The notes under the pieces are model-generated. The model was not told the origin of the DNA, ran no database searches, and saw only the letters and a list, made by a program, of their open reading frames with translations. Below are positions 42,776 through 53,110 of a stretch of 64,000 nucleotides of DNA, piece after piece. The stretch covers positions 1,008,224-1,072,223 of the forward strand of contig NZ_BEWB01000002.1 in NCBI RefSeq assembly GCF_003112555.1, in the 5' to 3' direction. Numbering within the stretch: position 1 is the stretch's first letter; each line of letters begins with the position of its first letter. The stretch comes from Streptomyces coelicoflavus. Lineage in GTDB: Bacteria > Actinomycetota > Actinomycetes > Streptomycetales > Streptomycetaceae. A program made the translations under genes and the position numbers.

Positions 42776-44731
42776 GTGTCCGACAGGGAACCGCCGCGGC
42801 GCCGTGTGCCCGGACCCGCCAGGCCCGTCCGCCCCGCCGGCGGGCGCCGCCCCGGACCCGGCGCCCGGCCGGCCCGCAGGCCCGGCCCGCCCCGCCCCGC
42901 GCCCCGCGCCTTCCGGCTGGGCAGCCCGCGCCCCCGCCTGCGCATGATCGGCCTCGCGCTGACCCTGGTGCTGGTCGCCTTCGTCGTACGGCTCCTCCAG
43001 GTGCAGGCCGTCGACGCCGGTACGTACTCCGCGAAGGCCGAGCAGAACCGCTACGTCGTGCACACCCTGCCCGCCGAGCGCGGCGGGATCACCGACCGCA
43101 ACGGGGTCGCCCTCGCGACCACCGTGGACTCCTACGACATCACCGCCGACCCCACGATGTTCACCCGCGAACAGCTCGAGGTCGACGACGGACCCGAGCA
43201 GGCGGCGGCGCTCCTCGCGCCCATCCTGGGCCAGGACCAGGCCCACCTGGCCGACGTGCTCCGCCCGAAGAACAAGAAGCTGCGCTACGTCCGCCTCGCG
43301 CGCCGGCAGACCCCCCAGGTCTGGAACCAGATCAAGGACCTGAAGACCGCGCTCACCACCAAGTCGGAGACCGACAAGTCCGCGGTCAACGTGCTCGCGG
43401 GTGTCTTCGCCGACCCCAGCAGCAAGCGTGTGTACCCGGGCGGCGACCTCGCGGCCGGCGTCCTCGGCTGGGTCGGCGCCGACGGCAAGGGCGGCGGCGG
43501 CCTGGAGCGGAAGCTGGACAAGACGCTGGCCGGCGAGGACGGCAAGATCCGCTACGCACAGTCCGGCGGACGCCAGGTGCCGACCGCCGGCTCCACCGAG
43601 ACGCCCGCCGTGCCCGGCAGCGACGTGGAGCTGACCATCGACCGCGACATCCAGTGGGCCGCGCAGCACGCCATCAGCGAGCAGGTGGAGAAGTCCAAGG
43701 CCGACGGCGGCTACGTCATCGTCCAGGACACGCAGACCGGCGAGATCCTCGCCATGGCCAACGCCCCGGGCTTCGATCCGGGCGACCTCGCCCACGCCGA
43801 CCCCGACGCGCTCGGCAACGCCGCGCTCCAGGACGCCTTCGAACCGGGCTCCACCGCCAAGGTGCTGTCGATGGCGGCCGTACTGGAGGAGAACGCCGCC
43901 ACCCCCGGCACCCACATCACCGTCCCCAACCGGCTCAAGCGCGGCGACCGGCTCTTCAAGGACGACATCGACCACCCGACCTGGTACCTGACGCTCAACG
44001 GCGTGCTCGCCAAGTCCAGCAACATCGGCACCATCATGGCCACCGGCGAACTGGGCAAGACCCAGGCCGAGGCCAACAAGGTGCTCTACTCCTACCTGCG
44101 CAAGTTCGGCCTCGGCGGCTACAGCGGGCTCGGCTTCCCCGGCGAGACCAAGGGCATCCTCGCGCCGCCCGACCAGTGGTCGACCTCGCAGCAGTACACG
44201 ATTCCTTTCGGCCAGGGCGTCTCCGTGAACGCGCTCCAGGCGGCCTCCATCTACTCGACCGTCGCCAACGGCGGCGTCCGGATCGAACCCACGCTCGTGC
44301 GCGGCACCAGGGGCGCCGACGGACGCTTCACCCCGGCCCCCGAGCCCAAGAAGACCCGCGTGACCAGCGAGAAGACCGCGAAGACCCTCGCGCGGATGCT
44401 GGAGTCCGTCGTCGACGACGAGGAGGGCACCGGCACCAAGGCCCGCATCCCCGGCTACCGGGTGGCGGGCAAGACGGGCACGGCCAACCGGGTGGATCCG
44501 GCCACCGGCAAGTACCACGGCTACACCTCGTCCTTCGCCGGGTTCGCGCCCGCCGACAAGCCCCGCGTCACCGTCTACTGCGCCATCCAGAACGCCACCG
44601 AGGGCAGCTACTTCGGCGGCCAGATCTGCGGCCCCATCTACAAGCAGGTCATGGAGTTCGCCCTGAAGACCCTCCAGGTACCGCCGACCGGCGCCGATCC
44701 CGCGAACCTCCCGGTCACGTTCAAGCCCTGA
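42776..44731 (+). CDS. ftsI: Septal class B penicillin-binding protein FtsI (PBP3)
   Basis: Transpeptidase that cross-links septal peptidoglycan, working with FtsW. 651 residues: a Pro/Arg-rich cytosolic tail (about 50 residues), a membrane anchor ('MIGLALTLVLVAFVVRLLQV'), a pedestal domain starting 'AERGGITDRNGVALATT', and the transpeptidase domain. Catalytic motifs: SxxK at Ser359-Lys362 (STAK), SxN at 414-416, and KTGT at 566-569. GTG 42776 is chosen because AGGTGA (42765-42770) lies 5 nt upstream; GTG 42767 overlapping the ftsL stop is the alternative. Streptomyces needs it mainly for sporulation septa. Confidence 0.95.
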   Translation: MSDREPPRRRVPGPARPVRPAGGRRPGPGARPARRPGPPRPAPRAFRLGSPRPRLRMIGLALTLVLVAFVVRLLQVQAVDAGTYSAKAEQNRYVVHTLPAERGGITDRNGVALATTVDSYDITADPTMFTREQLEVDDGPEQAAALLAPILGQDQAHLADVLRPKNKKLRYVRLARRQTPQVWNQIKDLKTALTTKSETDKSAVNVLAGVFADPSSKRVYPGGDLAAGVLGWVGADGKGGGGLERKLDKTLAGEDGKIRYAQSGGRQVPTAGSTETPAVPGSDVELTIDRDIQWAAQHAISEQVEKSKADGGYVIVQDTQTGEILAMANAPGFDPGDLAHADPDALGNAALQDAFEPGSTAKVLSMAAVLEENAATPGTHITVPNRLKRGDRLFKDDIDHPTWYLTLNGVLAKSSNIGTIMATGELGKTQAEANKVLYSYLRKFGLGGYSGLGFPGETKGILAPPDQWSTSQQYTIPFGQGVSVNALQAASIYSTVANGGVRIEPTLVRGTRGADGRFTPAPEPKKTRVTSEKTAKTLARMLESVVDDEEGTGTKARIPGYRVAGKTGTANRVDPATGKYHGYTSSFAGFAPADKPRVTVYCAIQNATEGSYFGGQICGPIYKQVMEFALKTLQVPPTGADPANLPVTFKP

Positions 44732-44950
44732 GCCGCACCGCCCCCGCAGACACCGAGCCCGTACCGAGCCAGCGCCGTTTCAGTACCGAGCCACCAGGAA
44801 CCACCCGTGACGACGATCACCCCCGACCCCGGGAACCAGAGCAGCCCCCGCACCTCGCCCACCCGTCTCGCACCACCGCCGTTGCCGGACCGCGCTGCGG
44901 GCGGAGCCCTCTTTGGCCCCCAGGCGGGTACTCCCGGTACGCTCACCGCC

Positions 44951-46516
44951 GTGCCACACCCTGATCAGTCCCAAACCACCCAGAAGGGCCACCCCGTGAC
45001 ATACCCGGGACCGCCCCGGCCGGTGCGGATCTCCGCCACACCCCTCGCGGAACTCGCCGATCAGCTGGGTGCCACCGCTCCGGACGGCTCCGCCGAGGTC
45101 ACGGGGATCACCCACGACTCGCGCGCCGTGCGCCCCGGCGACCTGTACGCCGCCCTCCCCGGAGCCCGCGCCCACGGCGCCGACTTCGTCACCCAGGCCG
45201 CGGGCCTCGGCGCCGCCGCCGTGCTGACCGACCCGGCCGGCGCGGAGCGCGTCGCCGCCACCGGACTGCCGGCGCTCGTCGTCGACGACCCGCGCGCGCG
45301 GATGGGCGAACTGGCGGCCACGATCTACGGCCACCCCGGCCGCGACCTCCTCCAGATCGGCATCACCGGCACCTCCGGCAAGACCACCACGGCCTACCTC
45401 GTCGAGGGCGGTCTGCGCACCGCGAAGTCCACCGGGCTCATCGGCACGGTCGAGATGCGCATCGGCGACGAGCGCATCAAGTCCGAGCGGACCACGCCCG
45501 AGGCCACCGACCTCCAGGCGCTGTTCGCGGTGATGCGCGAGCGCGGCACCGACGCGGTCGCCATGGAGGTCTCCAGCCACGCCCTGGTCCTCGGCCGCGT
45601 CGACGCCTGCGTCTTCGACATCGCGGTCTTCACCAACCTCAGCCCGGAGCACATGGAGTTCCACTCCGGCATGGAGGACTACTTCCAGGCCAAGGCGCAG
45701 CTCTTCACCCCGAAGCGCAGCAAGCTCGGCGTGGTCAACGTCGACGACGAGTACGGGCGCCGCCTCGCCAACGAGGCCACCGTCCCCGTGGTCACCTACT
45801 CCGCCGAGGGCCACCCGGACGCCGACTGGCGCGCCGACGAGGTCGAGGTCGGCCCGCTGGACTCCACGTTCACCGTGCTCGGGCCCAAGGGCGAGCGGAT
45901 CGCCGCCAAGTCCCCGCTGGCCGGACCGTTCAACGTGGCCAACACCCTCGCCGCGATCGTCTCCCTCGCCGCCGCCGGGCTCGACCCGCAGGCCGCCGCC
46001 GACGGCGTCGCCGCCGTGCCGGGCGTACCGGGCCGCCTGGAGCGCGTGGACGAGGGCCAGCCCTACTTCGCGGTGGTCGACTACGCCCACAAGACCGACG
46101 CCGTCGAATCCGTCCTGCGCGCCCTGCGCAAGGTCACCGAGGGCAGGCTGCACGCCGTGCTCGGCTGCGGCGGCGACCGGGACACCACCAAGCGGGAGCC
46201 GATGGGCGCCGCCGTGGCCCGGTTCGCCGACACCGCCGTACTGACCTCCGACAACCCCCGCTCCGAGGACCCCCTCGCGATCCTCGCCACCATGCTCCAG
46301 GGCGCGGCGTCCGTGCCCGCGCACGAGCGCGGCGAGGTGCAGGTCTTCGAGGACCGGGCCGCCGCGATCGCCGCCGCCGTCGCCCGGGCCGAGCCCGGCG
46401 ACACCGTGCTGGTGGCCGGCAAGGGCCACGAGCAGGGCCAGGACATCGCCGGAGTCGTCCGTCCCTTCGACGACCGACAGGTGCTGCGCGAAGCCATCAA
46501 GAAGACCCAGGGATGA
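44951..46516 (+). CDS. murE: UDP-MurNAc-tripeptide (diaminopimelate-adding) ligase
   Basis: Adds diaminopimelate to UDP-MurNAc-L-Ala-D-Glu. 521 residues from this start: N-terminal UDP-substrate domain ('VTGITHDSRAVRPGDLYAAL'), central ATPase 'ITGTSGKTTTAYLVEGGL', 'EVSSHALVLGRVDACVFDIA', and C-terminal domain. The specificity motif DNPR (434-437) marks a DAP enzyme (LL-DAP in Streptomyces). The start is ambiguous. GTG 44951 has TACGCT (44938-44943) 7 nt upstream, as in leaderless transcripts. GTG 44807 would add 48 disordered residues and has only a weak AGGA. A later GTG at 44997 also fits. Confidence 0.93.
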   Translation: MPHPDQSQTTQKGHPVTYPGPPRPVRISATPLAELADQLGATAPDGSAEVTGITHDSRAVRPGDLYAALPGARAHGADFVTQAAGLGAAAVLTDPAGAERVAATGLPALVVDDPRARMGELAATIYGHPGRDLLQIGITGTSGKTTTAYLVEGGLRTAKSTGLIGTVEMRIGDERIKSERTTPEATDLQALFAVMRERGTDAVAMEVSSHALVLGRVDACVFDIAVFTNLSPEHMEFHSGMEDYFQAKAQLFTPKRSKLGVVNVDDEYGRRLANEATVPVVTYSAEGHPDADWRADEVEVGPLDSTFTVLGPKGERIAAKSPLAGPFNVANTLAAIVSLAAAGLDPQAAADGVAAVPGVPGRLERVDEGQPYFAVVDYAHKTDAVESVLRALRKVTEGRLHAVLGCGGDRDTTKREPMGAAVARFADTAVLTSDNPRSEDPLAILATMLQGAASVPAHERGEVQVFEDRAAAIAAAVARAEPGDTVLVAGKGHEQGQDIAGVVRPFDDRQVLREAIKKTQG

Positions 46517-46589
46517 AATCCCGAACGATCCGAGGGACGAGTTCCCGAACGATCCAGCCGATCCTGATCCTGATCCAGGGGACGAACTT

Positions 46590-48020
46590 GTGATCACCCT
46601 CTCACTCGCCGAGATCGCAGAAGTCGTCGGCGGGCGGATGCACGACATACCGGACGCGTCCGCCGAGGTCACCGGGCCGGTCGTCCGGGACTCCCGGGAA
46701 GCGGGGCCCGGCAGTCTCTTCGTCGCCTTCGTCGGCGAACGGGTGGACGGCCACGACTTCGCCGCGCAGGTCGTCGAAGCGGGAGCCGCGGCCGTCCTCG
46801 GCTCCCGCCCCGTCGGCGTGCCCGCGATCGTCGTGGACGACGTCCAGGCCGCACTGGGCGCCCTCGCCCGGCACGTCGTACGCCGTCTCGGCACCACCCT
46901 CGTGGCCCTCACCGGGTCGGCCGGCAAGACCAGCACCAAGGACCTGATCGCCCAGGTCCTGCGCCGCAAGGCGCCCACGGTGTTCACGCCCGGCTCCATG
47001 AACAACGAGGTCGGGCTGCCGCTCACCGCGCTCACCGCCACCGACGAGACGAAGTTCCTCGTCCTGGAGATGGGCGCCCGCGGCATCGGCCACATCCGGT
47101 ACCTGTGCGAGCTGACCCCGCCGAAGATCGGCCTCGTCCTCAACGTCGGCTCCGCGCACATCGGCGAGTTCGGCGGCCGGGAGCAGATCGCCCGGGCCAA
47201 GGGCGAACTGGTCGAGGCGCTGCCGCCGGCCGAGGAGGGCGGCACCGCGGTCCTCAACGCGGACGACCCGCTCGTACGGGCCATGGCCTCCCGAACGAAG
47301 GCGAAGGTGATCCTTTTCGGAGAGTCCGGCGAAGCGGACGTTCGAGCCGAGAACGTGCGACTCACGGACACCGGACAGCCTTCCTTCAGCCTTCACACAC
47401 CCTCCGGTGCAAGCGATGTGACCATGCGCCTGTACGGTGAGCACCACGTGTCGAACGCGCTCGCCGCGGCCGCCGTCGCCCACGAGTTGGGCATGTCCGC
47501 AGACGAGATCGCCACCGCGCTCTCCGAGGCGGGCTCCCTCTCCCGCTGGCGGATGGAGGTCACCGAGCGCCCGGACGGCGTGACGGTCGTCAACGACGCC
47601 TACAACGCGAACCCCGAGTCCATGAAGGCCGCGCTGCGTGCGCTCGTCGCCATCGGCGGAGCCTCACGGGCAAGGGGGGGCCGTACGTGGGCGGTGCTCG
47701 GCAAGATGGCCGAGCTCGGGGACGAGGCGCTCGCCGAGCACGACGCGGTCGGACGGCTCGCCGTCCGGCTCAACGTCAGCAAGCTCGTCGCGGTCGGGGG
47801 CAGGGAAGCCCGATGGCTGCAACTGGGCGCATATAACGAGGGTTCGTGGGGTGAGGAGTCGGTGCACGTGTCCGACGCACAGGCGGCGGTCGACCTGTTG
47901 CGCAGCGAGTTGCGCCCAGGAGACGTCGTGCTCGTGAAGGCGTCCCGTTCGGTGGGTCTGGAGAGCGTCGCCTCGGCGCTGCTCGAGACCGGCGCCGAGG
48001 GTGAGGTTGCCGCCCGATGA
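46590..48020 (+). CDS. murF: UDP-MurNAc-tripeptide D-alanyl-D-alanine ligase
   Basis: Adds D-Ala-D-Ala to complete the UDP-MurNAc-pentapeptide. 476 residues: N-terminal '[20 protein letters not shown]', ATP-binding '[20 protein letters not shown]', then '[16 protein letters not shown]', '[13 protein letters not shown]', '[15 protein letters not shown]' and '[20 protein letters not shown]', the MurF-specific block. GTG 46590 has AGGGGA 8 nt upstream. Its stop overlaps the mraY start (ATGA). Confidence 0.96.
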   Translation: MITLSLAEIAEVVGGRMHDIPDASAEVTGPVVRDSREAGPGSLFVAFVGERVDGHDFAAQVVEAGAAAVLGSRPVGVPAIVVDDVQAALGALARHVVRRLGTTLVALTGSAGKTSTKDLIAQVLRRKAPTVFTPGSMNNEVGLPLTALTATDETKFLVLEMGARGIGHIRYLCELTPPKIGLVLNVGSAHIGEFGGREQIARAKGELVEALPPAEEGGTAVLNADDPLVRAMASRTKAKVILFGESGEADVRAENVRLTDTGQPSFSLHTPSGASDVTMRLYGEHHVSNALAAAAVAHELGMSADEIATALSEAGSLSRWRMEVTERPDGVTVVNDAYNANPESMKAALRALVAIGGASRARGGRTWAVLGKMAELGDEALAEHDAVGRLAVRLNVSKLVAVGGREARWLQLGAYNEGSWGEESVHVSDAQAAVDLLRSELRPGDVVLVKASRSVGLESVASALLETGAEGEVAAR

Positions 48021-49111
48021 TGAAGCAGATCCTGTTCGCAGGAGTCATTGGCCTCTTCCTGACCCTGGTCGGCACCCCGCTGCTGATCAAGCTGCTCGCC
48101 CGCAAGGGCTACGGCCAGTACATCCGCGACGACGGACCGCGCGAGCACGCCAGCAAGCGCGGTACGCCGACCATGGGCGGCATCGCCTTCATCTTCGCCA
48201 CGGTCGCCGCGTACTTCCTGGCCAAGGGCATCACCAGCTATCTGGACCCGGACATCGACGCGGGGCCGACCTTCTCCGGTCTGCTGGTGCTCGGCCTGAT
48301 GGTGGGCATGGGCCTGGTCGGCTTCCTCGACGACTACATCAAGATCGTCAAGCGGCGCTCGCTGGGCCTGCGGGCCAAGGCGAAGATGGCCGGCCAGTTG
48401 CTCGTCGGCATCGCCTTCGCCGTGCTCTCGCTGCAGTTCGCGGACAACCGGGGCAACACCCCGGCCTCCGACAAGCTGTCGTTCATCACCGACTTCGGCT
48501 GGTCGATCGGCCCGGTGCTGTTCGTCATCTGGGCGCTGTTCATGATCCTCGCGATGTCGAACGGCGTGAACCTGACCGACGGCCTGGACGGCCTGGCCAC
48601 CGGCGCCTCCGTCCTGGTCTTCGGCGCCTACACCTTCATCGGCGTCTGGCAGTTCCAGGAGTCCTGCGCCAACGCGCTGACCCTCACCAACCCGGGCGCC
48701 TGCTACGAGGTGAGAGACCCGCTGGACCTCGCGGTGGTCGCGTCCGCGCTGATGGGTTCCTGCCTCGGCTTCCTGTGGTGGAACACCTCGCCGGCCAAGA
48801 TCTTCATGGGCGACACCGGTTCGCTCGCGCTCGGCGGTGTGCTCGCGGGTCTGGCGATCTGCTCGCGCACCGAACTGCTGATGGCCATCCTCGGCGGCCT
48901 GTTCGTCCTGATCACCATGTCGGTGGTCATCCAGGTCGGCTCCTTCCGCCTCACCGGCAAGCGGGTCTTCCGGATGGCGCCACTCCAGCACCACTTCGAA
49001 CTCAAAGGCTGGTCCGAGGTCCTCGTCGTGGTCCGTTTCTGGATCATCCAGGGCATCTGTGTGATCGTCGGACTCGGCCTCTTCTACGCGGGATGGGCAG
49101 CGGACAAGTGA
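48017..49111 (+). CDS. mraY: Phospho-N-acetylmuramoyl-pentapeptide transferase
   Basis: Transfers phospho-MurNAc-pentapeptide to undecaprenyl phosphate to make lipid I in the membrane. 364 residues with about ten transmembrane helices. Motifs: '[13 protein letters not shown]', '[18 protein letters not shown]' (aspartate pair), '[12 protein letters not shown]' and '[12 protein letters not shown]', with '[13 protein letters not shown]' at the end. ATG 48017 overlaps the murF stop and the stop overlaps the murD start (GTGA), so the three genes are translationally coupled. Confidence 0.97.
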   Translation: MMKQILFAGVIGLFLTLVGTPLLIKLLARKGYGQYIRDDGPREHASKRGTPTMGGIAFIFATVAAYFLAKGITSYLDPDIDAGPTFSGLLVLGLMVGMGLVGFLDDYIKIVKRRSLGLRAKAKMAGQLLVGIAFAVLSLQFADNRGNTPASDKLSFITDFGWSIGPVLFVIWALFMILAMSNGVNLTDGLDGLATGASVLVFGAYTFIGVWQFQESCANALTLTNPGACYEVRDPLDLAVVASALMGSCLGFLWWNTSPAKIFMGDTGSLALGGVLAGLAICSRTELLMAILGGLFVLITMSVVIQVGSFRLTGKRVFRMAPLQHHFELKGWSEVLVVVRFWIIQGICVIVGLGLFYAGWAADK

Positions 49112-50535
49112 CCTCCTCGGTGCCTTCGGAATTCACCGGCAAGCACGTCACCGTCGCCGGACTCGGCGTCTCCGGCGTCCCGGCCGCCAAGGTCCTGCTC
49201 GGCCTCGGCGCGCACGTGACCGTCGTCAACGACGGCGACGACGAGCGGGCCCGGACGCAGGCGGCGGAGCTCGAGTCGCTCGGTGCCACCGTGCGCCTCG
49301 GCGACGGGGACACGCTCCCCGAAGGCACCGAGCTGATCGTCACCGCCCCTGGCTGGAAGCCCACCAAGCCCCTGTTCACGGCGGCCGGGCAGGCCGGTGT
49401 CCCGGTCTGGGGCGACGTCGAACTGGCCTGGCGGCTGCGCGGCCTGGACGGCAGGAAGGCCGCGCCCTGGCTCGCCGTCACCGGCACCAACGGCAAGACC
49501 ACCACCGTCCAGATGCTCGCCTCGATCCTGAAGGCGGCCGGCCTGCGCACCGCCGCCGTCGGCAACATCGGCGTCTCCCTCCTCGACGCCGTCACCGGCG
49601 ACACCGAGTACGACGTCCTCGCGGTCGAGCTGTCCAGCTACCAGCTGCACTGGGCGCCCTCCCTGCGCGCCCACTCCGCCGCCGTGCTCAACCTCGCCCC
49701 GGACCACCTCGACTGGCACGGCTCCATGGAGGCCTACGCCGCCGACAAGGGCCGTATCTACGAGGGCAATCGCGTCGCCTGCGTCTACAACGTCGCGGAC
49801 AAGGCGACCGAGGAACTGGTCCGCGCCGCCGACGTCGAGGAGGGCTGCCGGGCGGTCGGCTTCACCCTCGGCACCCCGGGGCCCTCCCAACTCGGCGTCG
49901 TGGAGGGCCTGCTGGTCGACCGCGCCTTCGTCGAGGACCGGCAGAAGAACGCCCAGGAGCTGGCCGAGGTCTCCGACGTCAACCCGCCGGCCCCGCACAA
50001 CATCGCCAACGCCCTCGCCGCCGCGGGTCTCGCCCGCGCCTTCGGCGTCTCCGCCGCCGCCGTGCGGGACGGACTGCGCGCCTTCACGCCGGACGCCCAC
50101 CGCATCGCGCACGTCGCCGACGTGGACGGGGTGGCGTACGTGGACGACTCCAAGGCCACCAACACCCACGCCACCGAAGCCTCCTTGGCGGCCTACGAGT
50201 CGATCGTGTGGATCGCCGGCGGACTGGCCAAGGGCGCGACCTTCGACGAGCTGGTCGTGGGCGCGGCGAAGCGGCTGCGCGGTGCCGTCCTCATCGGCGC
50301 CGACCGCGCCCTGATCCGCGAAGCCCTGGCGCGACACGCCCCCGAAGTACCCGTGGTCGACCTCGACCGGACCGACACTGGTGCGATGCTCCAGGCCGTC
50401 CAGGAGGCGCGGCGACTCGCCCGGCCCGGTGACACGGTGCTGCTGGCCCCGGCCTGTGCCTCCATGGACATGTTCACCAACTACAACCAGCGCGGTGACG
50501 CGTTCGCGCAGGCCGTTCGCGAACTCGGCGCCTGA
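49108..50535 (+). CDS. murD: UDP-N-acetylmuramoyl-L-alanine:D-glutamate ligase
   Basis: Adds D-Glu to UDP-MurNAc-L-Ala. 475 residues: N-terminal Rossmann-like '[20 protein letters not shown]', ATPase '[20 protein letters not shown]', '[20 protein letters not shown]', '[20 protein letters not shown]', '[15 protein letters not shown]' and '[16 protein letters not shown]'. GTG 49108 overlaps the mraY stop. ATG 49093 is an alternative with no better ribosome site. Confidence 0.95.
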   Translation: MTSSVPSEFTGKHVTVAGLGVSGVPAAKVLLGLGAHVTVVNDGDDERARTQAAELESLGATVRLGDGDTLPEGTELIVTAPGWKPTKPLFTAAGQAGVPVWGDVELAWRLRGLDGRKAAPWLAVTGTNGKTTTVQMLASILKAAGLRTAAVGNIGVSLLDAVTGDTEYDVLAVELSSYQLHWAPSLRAHSAAVLNLAPDHLDWHGSMEAYAADKGRIYEGNRVACVYNVADKATEELVRAADVEEGCRAVGFTLGTPGPSQLGVVEGLLVDRAFVEDRQKNAQELAEVSDVNPPAPHNIANALAAAGLARAFGVSAAAVRDGLRAFTPDAHRIAHVADVDGVAYVDDSKATNTHATEASLAAYESIVWIAGGLAKGATFDELVVGAAKRLRGAVLIGADRALIREALARHAPEVPVVDLDRTDTGAMLQAVQEARRLARPGDTVLLAPACASMDMFTNYNQRGDAFAQAVRELGA

Positions 50536-50612
50536 CCCGGCCGCGCTCCCGCGCCGGGTGAACTCGGGAGGACGCGTGGGACGGTCCATGCCGACGTACA
50601 GCGGAGGCCGCG

Positions 50613-51983
50613 ATGGCCGGTAGTCCCCAGAGCCGCACCGGACGTCCGCCCGTACAGCGGACCGTGCGGCGACCCGCCACGCCGGGGCCGCCGCACGAGA
50701 ACCCGGTGCTCCGCCTGTACCTGCGGCTGCGCCGCGCCTGGGACCGGCCGCTGACCGCGTACTACCTGATCTGCGGCGGCAGCGCGCTGATCACCGTGCT
50801 CGGCCTGGTGATGGTCTACTCGGCCTCCCAGATCACCGCGCTCCAGCTGTCGCTGCCCGGCTCGTACTTCTTCCGCAAGCAGGCCCTCGCCGCGCTGATC
50901 GGCGCCGGGCTCCTGTTCGCCGCCATGAAGATGCCGGTGAAGCTGCACCGGGCCCTCGCCTACCCCATCCTCGCCGGTGCCGTCTTCCTGATGATCCTCG
51001 TCCAGGTGCCGGGGATAGGAGTCGCGGTCAACGGCAACCAGAACTGGATCGCGCTGGGCGGCTCCTTCCAGATCCAGCCCAGCGAGTTCGGCAAGCTGGC
51101 CCTGGTGCTGTGGGGCGCGGACCTGCTCGCCCGCAAGCAGGACAAGAAGCTGCTGACGCAGTGGAAGCACATGCTGGTGCCGCTGGTGCCGGCCGCGTTC
51201 ATGCTGCTCGGGCTCATCATGATCGGCGGCGACATGGGGACCGCGATCATCCTCACGGCGATCCTGTTCGGCCTGCTGTGGCTGGCCGGCGCGCCCACCC
51301 GGCTGTTCGCGGGCGTGCTGTCGATCGCCGTGCTGCTCGGCTTCATCCTCATCAAGACCAGCCCCAACCGCATGGCCCGGCTGAACTGTCTCGGTGCCAC
51401 CGACCCCGGCCCCGGCGACGCCTGCTGGCAGGCCGTGCACGGGATCTACGCCCTCGCCTCGGGCGGACTGTTCGGATCGGGGCTCGGTGCCAGTGTGGAG
51501 AAATGGGGCCAACTCCCCGAGGCGCACACCGACTTCATCTTCGCGGTCACCGGTGAGGAACTGGGCCTGGCGGGGACGCTGTCGGTGCTCGCCCTGTTCG
51601 CGGCTCTAGGCTATGCGGGTATCCGCGTGGCCGGACGCACGGAGGACCCCTTCGTGAGGTATGCCGCGGGAGGCGTGACCACCTGGATCACGGCCCAGGC
51701 CGTGATCAACATCGGTGCGGTCCTCGGGCTGCTGCCGATCGCCGGTGTGCCGCTCCCGCTGTTCTCCTACGGGGGTTCCGCCCTGCTGCCGACCATGTTC
51801 GCCATCGGTCTGCTGATCGCCTTCGCGCGTGACGAACCCGGTGCGCGGGCGGCGCTTGCGTTGCGGCAACCTCGCTTTGGTAGAAAGCGGGGAGCCAGGG
51901 GACCCGCGGCCAAGCGGAGCCCCCGGAGTTGGAACACGATGCGACGGCGTGCCTCGGCGGCGCGTTCGTCCGGAGAGCGGTGA
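50613..51983 (+). CDS. ftsW: Septal peptidoglycan polymerase FtsW (SEDS family)
   Basis: A 456-residue SEDS glycosyltransferase that polymerises lipid II at the septum with FtsI. After a basic 45-residue tail there are ten transmembrane helices. Landmarks: 'GLVMVYSASQITALQLS', 'NGNQNWIALGGSFQIQPSEF' (catalytic region), 'PEAHTDFIFAVTGEELGLAG', and 'GVPLPLFSYGGSALLPTMFA'. The C-terminal about 50 residues are basic and cytosolic. GGAGG lies 6 nt before ATG 50613. Confidence 0.96.
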   Translation: MAGSPQSRTGRPPVQRTVRRPATPGPPHENPVLRLYLRLRRAWDRPLTAYYLICGGSALITVLGLVMVYSASQITALQLSLPGSYFFRKQALAALIGAGLLFAAMKMPVKLHRALAYPILAGAVFLMILVQVPGIGVAVNGNQNWIALGGSFQIQPSEFGKLALVLWGADLLARKQDKKLLTQWKHMLVPLVPAAFMLLGLIMIGGDMGTAIILTAILFGLLWLAGAPTRLFAGVLSIAVLLGFILIKTSPNRMARLNCLGATDPGPGDACWQAVHGIYALASGGLFGSGLGASVEKWGQLPEAHTDFIFAVTGEELGLAGTLSVLALFAALGYAGIRVAGRTEDPFVRYAAGGVTTWITAQAVINIGAVLGLLPIAGVPLPLFSYGGSALLPTMFAIGLLIAFARDEPGARAALALRQPRFGRKRGARGPAAKRSPRSWNTMRRRASAARSSGER

Positions 51984-51989
51984 ATTTCG

Positions 51990-53084
51990 GTGCATGTCGT
52001 ACTCGCCGGCGGAGGAACCGCGGGCCACATCGAGCCCGCGCTCGCCCTCGCGGACGCCCTGCGCAGGCAGGATCCGACCGTGGGGATCACGGCCCTGGGC
52101 ACGGAACGCGGCCTGGAGACCCGCCTGGTGCCCGAGCGGGGTTACGAGCTGGCGCTGATCCCGGCCGTGCCGCTGCCGCGCAAGCCCACCCCCGAGCTGA
52201 TCACCGTCCCGGGCCGGCTGCGCGGGACGATCAAGGCCGCCGAGCAGATCCTGGAGCGCACCAAGGCGGACGCCGTGGCCGGCTTCGGCGGCTACGTGGC
52301 GCTGCCCGCCTACCTCGCGGCCAAGCGGCTCGGTGTGCCGATCGTCGTCCACGAGGCCAACGCGCGCCCCGGTCTGGCCAACAAGATCGGCTCGCGCTAC
52401 GCGGCCCAGGTCGCCGTCTCCACCCCCGACAGCAAGCTGCGCAACTCCCGCTACATCGGCATTCCGCTGCGCCGTTCCATCGCCACCCTCGACCGGGCCG
52501 CCGCCCGTCCCGAGGCCCGCGCCCTGTTCGGGCTCGACCCCAACCTGCCGACGCTGCTGGTCACCGGCGGCTCGCAGGGCGCCCGCCGCCTCAACGAGGT
52601 CATCCAGCAGGTGGCGCCCTGGCTCCAGCAGGCCGGCATCCAGATCCTGCACGCGGTCGGGCCGAAGAACGAACTGCCGCAGGTCCACCAGATGCCGGGC
52701 ATGCCCCCGTACATCCCGGTAAGTTATCTGGACCGGATGGACCTCGCGTACGCCGCCGCCGACATGATGCTCTGCCGCGCGGGCGCGATGACCGTCGCCG
52801 AACTCTCCGCCGTCGGGCTCCCGGCCGCCTACGTCCCGCTGCCCATCGGCAACGGCGAACAGCGGCTCAACGCCCAGCCGGTGGTCAAGGCCGGCGGCGG
52901 GCTGCTGGTCGACGACGCGGACCTCACGCCCGAGTGGCTCCAGCAGAACGTCCTGCCCGTGCTCGCCGACCCGCACCGGCTGTACGAGATGTCCCGCGCC
53001 GCCGCCGAGTTCGGCCGCCGGGACGCCGACGACCTCCTCGTCGGCATGGTGTACGAGGCGATCGCCGCCCGTGCGCACCGCTAG
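51990..53084 (+). CDS. murG: Undecaprenyl-PP-MurNAc-pentapeptide GlcNAc transferase
   Basis: Makes lipid II from lipid I and UDP-GlcNAc at the inner face of the membrane. 364 residues, GT-B fold. It begins '[20 protein letters not shown]' (GGGTxGH), then '[20 protein letters not shown]', '[15 protein letters not shown]', '[15 protein letters not shown]', '[20 protein letters not shown]' and '[19 protein letters not shown]'. GTG 51990 starts 6 nt after the ftsW stop. Confidence 0.97.
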   Translation: MHVVLAGGGTAGHIEPALALADALRRQDPTVGITALGTERGLETRLVPERGYELALIPAVPLPRKPTPELITVPGRLRGTIKAAEQILERTKADAVAGFGGYVALPAYLAAKRLGVPIVVHEANARPGLANKIGSRYAAQVAVSTPDSKLRNSRYIGIPLRRSIATLDRAAARPEARALFGLDPNLPTLLVTGGSQGARRLNEVIQQVAPWLQQAGIQILHAVGPKNELPQVHQMPGMPPYIPVSYLDRMDLAYAAADMMLCRAGAMTVAELSAVGLPAAYVPLPIGNGEQRLNAQPVVKAGGGLLVDDADLTPEWLQQNVLPVLADPHRLYEMSRAAAEFGRRDADDLLVGMVYEAIAARAHR

Positions 53085-53110
53085 ACACGTCTGACGGAAG
53101 GCAGGGGAGC

